A stretch of 8,489 nt of DNA from positions 1 to 8,489 of the forward strand of contig JAFLRW010000078.1 in assembly GCA_022511285.1 (NCBI GenBank). The letters run 5' to 3'. Below the pieces are notes generated by a model that did no database searches, had not been told where the DNA came from, and was given only the letters and a program-made list of their open reading frames with translations. Origin of the DNA: Duncaniella sp. (GTDB taxonomy: Bacteria > Bacteroidota > Bacteroidia > Bacteroidales > Muribaculaceae). The position numbers were made by a program, and so were the translations under genes. Of the stretch, positions 6,775 to 8,489 are shown piece by piece. Position 1 is the first letter of the stretch. Every line of letters starts with the position of its first letter.

Positions 6775-8235
6775 TCATCTGCCTGTCCATTTGGGGAGCG
6801 AGAAGGTGAATTCAAGTCCGCCGGAGGTGCGGTTGTGGACTGAGATGGTGCCGCCGTGGATGGTAACTGTGCTTTTAATGATTGACAGGCCCAACCCTGT
6901 GCCTCCCTGCTTTCGCGAACGTCCGGTGTCAACGCGGTAGAAACGTTCGAAGAGATGGGGGACGTGCTCCTCGGCCACGCCGTTGCCGTCGTCGTAGAAT
7001 GTGAATATATAATAACGCTCGTTTTCCGAAATGAGTCGGAATCCTATGCGCGAACCTCCTGAATATAGCGCGGCATTACGAATCAAGCCGCATATCATCC
7101 CCTGAAGCAGCCCGGGATTGCCTTCAACACAGCAGCCTAACGGAATGTCGTAGGTAAATTCAAGATCGCCAGCCAGGTGGTTGGCCTCCATATCGCAATC
7201 TATCTGGAAAACGAGTTCATACATATCCACTTTTGCGACGGCTATCTTGTCGCTCCCTTGCTCGAGACGAGTCATCGTAGAAATGTCGTTGAGCAGCACG
7301 GTGAGACGTTCGATATTGCTCTGCATACGTTCGAGAAAGCGAGTGCGTGTCTCAGCATCCATCTCGGGGTCGCCGAGTATTGTCTCAAGATATCCTCGAA
7401 TTATGCCTACCGGGGTTTTTATCTCGTGATTTATATTATTTGTCATCTGGCGCGTAATGCGCGCTTTCTCCTCAAAGGCGTGGATGGCCGCCTTGCGTTC
7501 TTTTTTTATCTGCTCGATGGCTTCGAGGCGGTCGTGATAGAGGTTGACAATCTCACGTGAGATATCGCCAAGCTCGTTTTTGGGAAATTTGTCGAGCCCA
7601 GTGAAAGTGCCTCCGCTGACAGCCCGGTAGGTAAAGTCCTTAAGTAGAATAACATTTCGAGCGAGAATGCTGGTGAAGGCAAATGTGGCTATAAGAGTGA
7701 ATAGCAGACAGGCCCCTATTACGAGCCATACCTCCCCGTCAATATTTATAGCATCATCAATTTCGTCGGTGTAGGGTATGCCTGTGAGCACTTTTATGCG
7801 ACCATCCTTACTGCCGGAAGATGCTGTGAGATAGACGCGCCCATCGTCACTGAGATGACGCATATATGTGGCATCGGGGCCCGATTCAAGCTGGTCAATG
7901 ACGCTCTGTGGCGAAATCTGATAGGGTATGGGAATGCCAAGCGAGTATTTAAGCATACCATCGTCGGTATACACCGAGATGCGCACGTCCTCAAAAGGAG
8001 AGTCCTTGAAGTATGATGCTATAAACTGATTAAAGGGACGGAGAGTTTGGTCATTTTCGTATGCGCGTATGACACGGCGATTTATCATATCGAGCTGCCC
8101 GGTGATCTGCTCGGTGCGATACTGAGCCTCGCGGTGATACTGATACCACACAATGATACCAAACACCACACACAGCACTCCTGCAATAGGGAGGAACAGC
8201 TGCCAATGAAAATTAATCCTTCTCTTTAAATCCAT
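6775..8235 (-). CDS. Sensor histidine kinase of an OmpR-type two-component system
   Basis: A 486-residue membrane histidine kinase with a first helix at about 12-31, a periplasmic sensing segment at about 32-167, a second helix at about 168-192 and a HAMP-like linker at about 193-245 including N-E-L-G-D-I-S-R-E-I. A helical stretch then leads into the HisKA domain: the H-box N-I-N-H-E-I-K-T-P has the phosphoacceptor at H270. The HATPase domain carries the N-box I-R-N-A-A-L-Y-S (N387), the G1 box D-D-G-N-G at 415-419, the F-box F-E-R-F-Y-R-V-D at 429-436 and the G2 box G-G-T-G-L-G-L-S at 444-451. All key residues are intact. It autophosphorylates and passes phosphate to a partner regulator, here the gene overlapping its start. 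The periplasmic segment matches no ligand-binding fold I recognise, so the signal is unknown. It looks broadly like Bacteroides RprX-type kinases, but I do not assign a symbol. It converges with the putative glycosylation block, so any regulatory link is not shown by operon structure. Confidence 0.93.
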   Translation of the reverse strand: MDLKRRINFHWQLFLPIAGVLCVVFGIIVWYQYHREAQYRTEQITGQLDMINRRVIRAYENDQTLRPFNQFIASYFKDSPFEDVRISVYTDDGMLKYSLGIPIPYQISPQSVIDQLESGPDATYMRHLSDDGRVYLTASSGSKDGRIKVLTGIPYTDEIDDAINIDGEVWLVIGACLLFTLIATFAFTSILARNVILLKDFTYRAVSGGTFTGLDKFPKNELGDISREIVNLYHDRLEAIEQIKKERKAAIHAFEEKARITRQMTNNINHEIKTPVGIIRGYLETILGDPEMDAETRTRFLERMQSNIERLTVLLNDISTMTRLEQGSDKIAVAKVDMYELVFQIDCDMEANHLAGDLEFTYDIPLGCCVEGNPGLLQGMICGLIRNAALYSGGSRIGFRLISENERYYIFTFYDDGNGVAEEHVPHLFERFYRVDTGRSRKQGGTGLGLSIIKSTVTIHGGTISVHNRTSGGLEFTFSLPKWTGR

Positions 8236-8489
8236 ATCCGAAGCCCAGACGAGTTTCTATGTTGTTGCCATAGGCTCCAATTTTTTTACGCAAGCGCGTG
8301 ATATTCGTATCAATGGTTCGAGAGGTGACGACCACATCGTCGGCCCACACTCGTCGGATGATTTCCTGTCGGGAATAGATGCGATTGCGGTGTGTGAGAA
8401 AGAAATTGAGAATCTCAAGTTCTGTCTTTGTAAGAGGAAGACGTTCGTTATCAAGATATGCCACCTTATCGTTGGGGTCAATACAGAGC
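8213..8489 (-). CDS. OmpR/PhoB-family response regulator, C-terminal DNA-binding part (partial, cut by window edge)
   Basis: The visible 91 residues are the winged-helix effector domain of an OmpR-family regulator. The reading frame is open right to the window edge: L-C-I-D-P-N-D-K-V-A-Y-L precedes the canonical L-T-K-T-E-L-E-I-L helix, then Y-S-R-Q-E-I-I-R-R-V-W, the recognition-helix region S-R-T-I-D-T-N-I-T-R-L-R-K-K-I-G, and the wing L-G-F-G-Y-G-F near the end. A GTG near 8464 falls inside this domain and is not the start. The receiver domain with its phosphorylated Asp lies beyond the window. The stop codon (8213-8215) lies 23 bases inside the kinase gene, which starts at 8235 in another frame. 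This overlap implies translational coupling and marks the two as a cognate pair. Confidence 0.92.
   Translation of the reverse strand, partial: LCIDPNDKVAYLDNERLPLTKTELEILNFFLTHRNRIYSRQEIIRRVWADDVVVTSRTIDTNITRLRKKIGAYGNNIETRLGFGYGFKEKD

Noticed and set aside
7177..7560. 127-residue open frame on the + strand opposite the histidine kinase
   Set aside because: It lies entirely within the kinase gene, whose motifs are all intact. The translation has no recognisable domain and reads as an antisense shadow.
8257..8481. 74-residue - strand frame overlapping the response regulator
   Set aside because: The overlapping frame encodes an unmistakable OmpR winged-helix domain, and this one is an out-of-frame shadow.

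Overview
The window looks like a Bacteroidales chromosome segment, possibly Muribaculaceae or Bacteroides-like, though the family is a guess. Three things point there. A TAAATTTG box, matching the Bacteroidetes -7 consensus TAnnTTTG, lies just upstream of the first complete gene. Start codons lack Shine-Dalgarno sequences and sit behind A/T-rich leaders. The gene content is also typical, with large multi-membrane proteins that resemble DUF6056. I see no RNA genes, insertion sequences, CRISPR arrays or phage genes, and no gene-free stretch longer than about 110 bases.

Layout: the left edge holds the last 29 codons of an unrecognised + strand gene. A 107-base gap with a candidate promoter follows, then a small DUF695-type protein (199-630). 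Next comes the central block: a GtrB/DPM1-type membrane glycosyltransferase (674-1678) and three consecutive paralogous polytopic membrane proteins of 561, 559 and 552 residues (1682-3367, 3404-5083, 5098-6756), separated by 3, 36 and 14 bases. All are on the + strand and probably form one transcription unit. Convergent with them, after an 18-base gap, is a two-component system on the - strand: a sensor histidine kinase (6775-8235) and, overlapping its start by 23 bases, the C-terminal part of an OmpR-family response regulator that runs off the right edge.

Proposed working model (inference): the GtrB-like enzyme loads a sugar onto polyprenyl phosphate at the inner face of the membrane. The three paralogues have GT-C-like features: an acidic pair in the first extracytoplasmic loop, about ten membrane helices and a C-terminal soluble domain. 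They would then transfer the sugar to acceptors on the periplasmic side. This resembles the gtrB-gtrC part of O-antigen glucosylation cassettes, but with three transferases instead of one and no GtrA flippase in view. The main unusual points are the triplicated putative transferases, an apparent mosaic relationship among them (the third resembles the first in its membrane part and the second in its C-terminal domain), and an uncharacterised conserved C-terminal domain.
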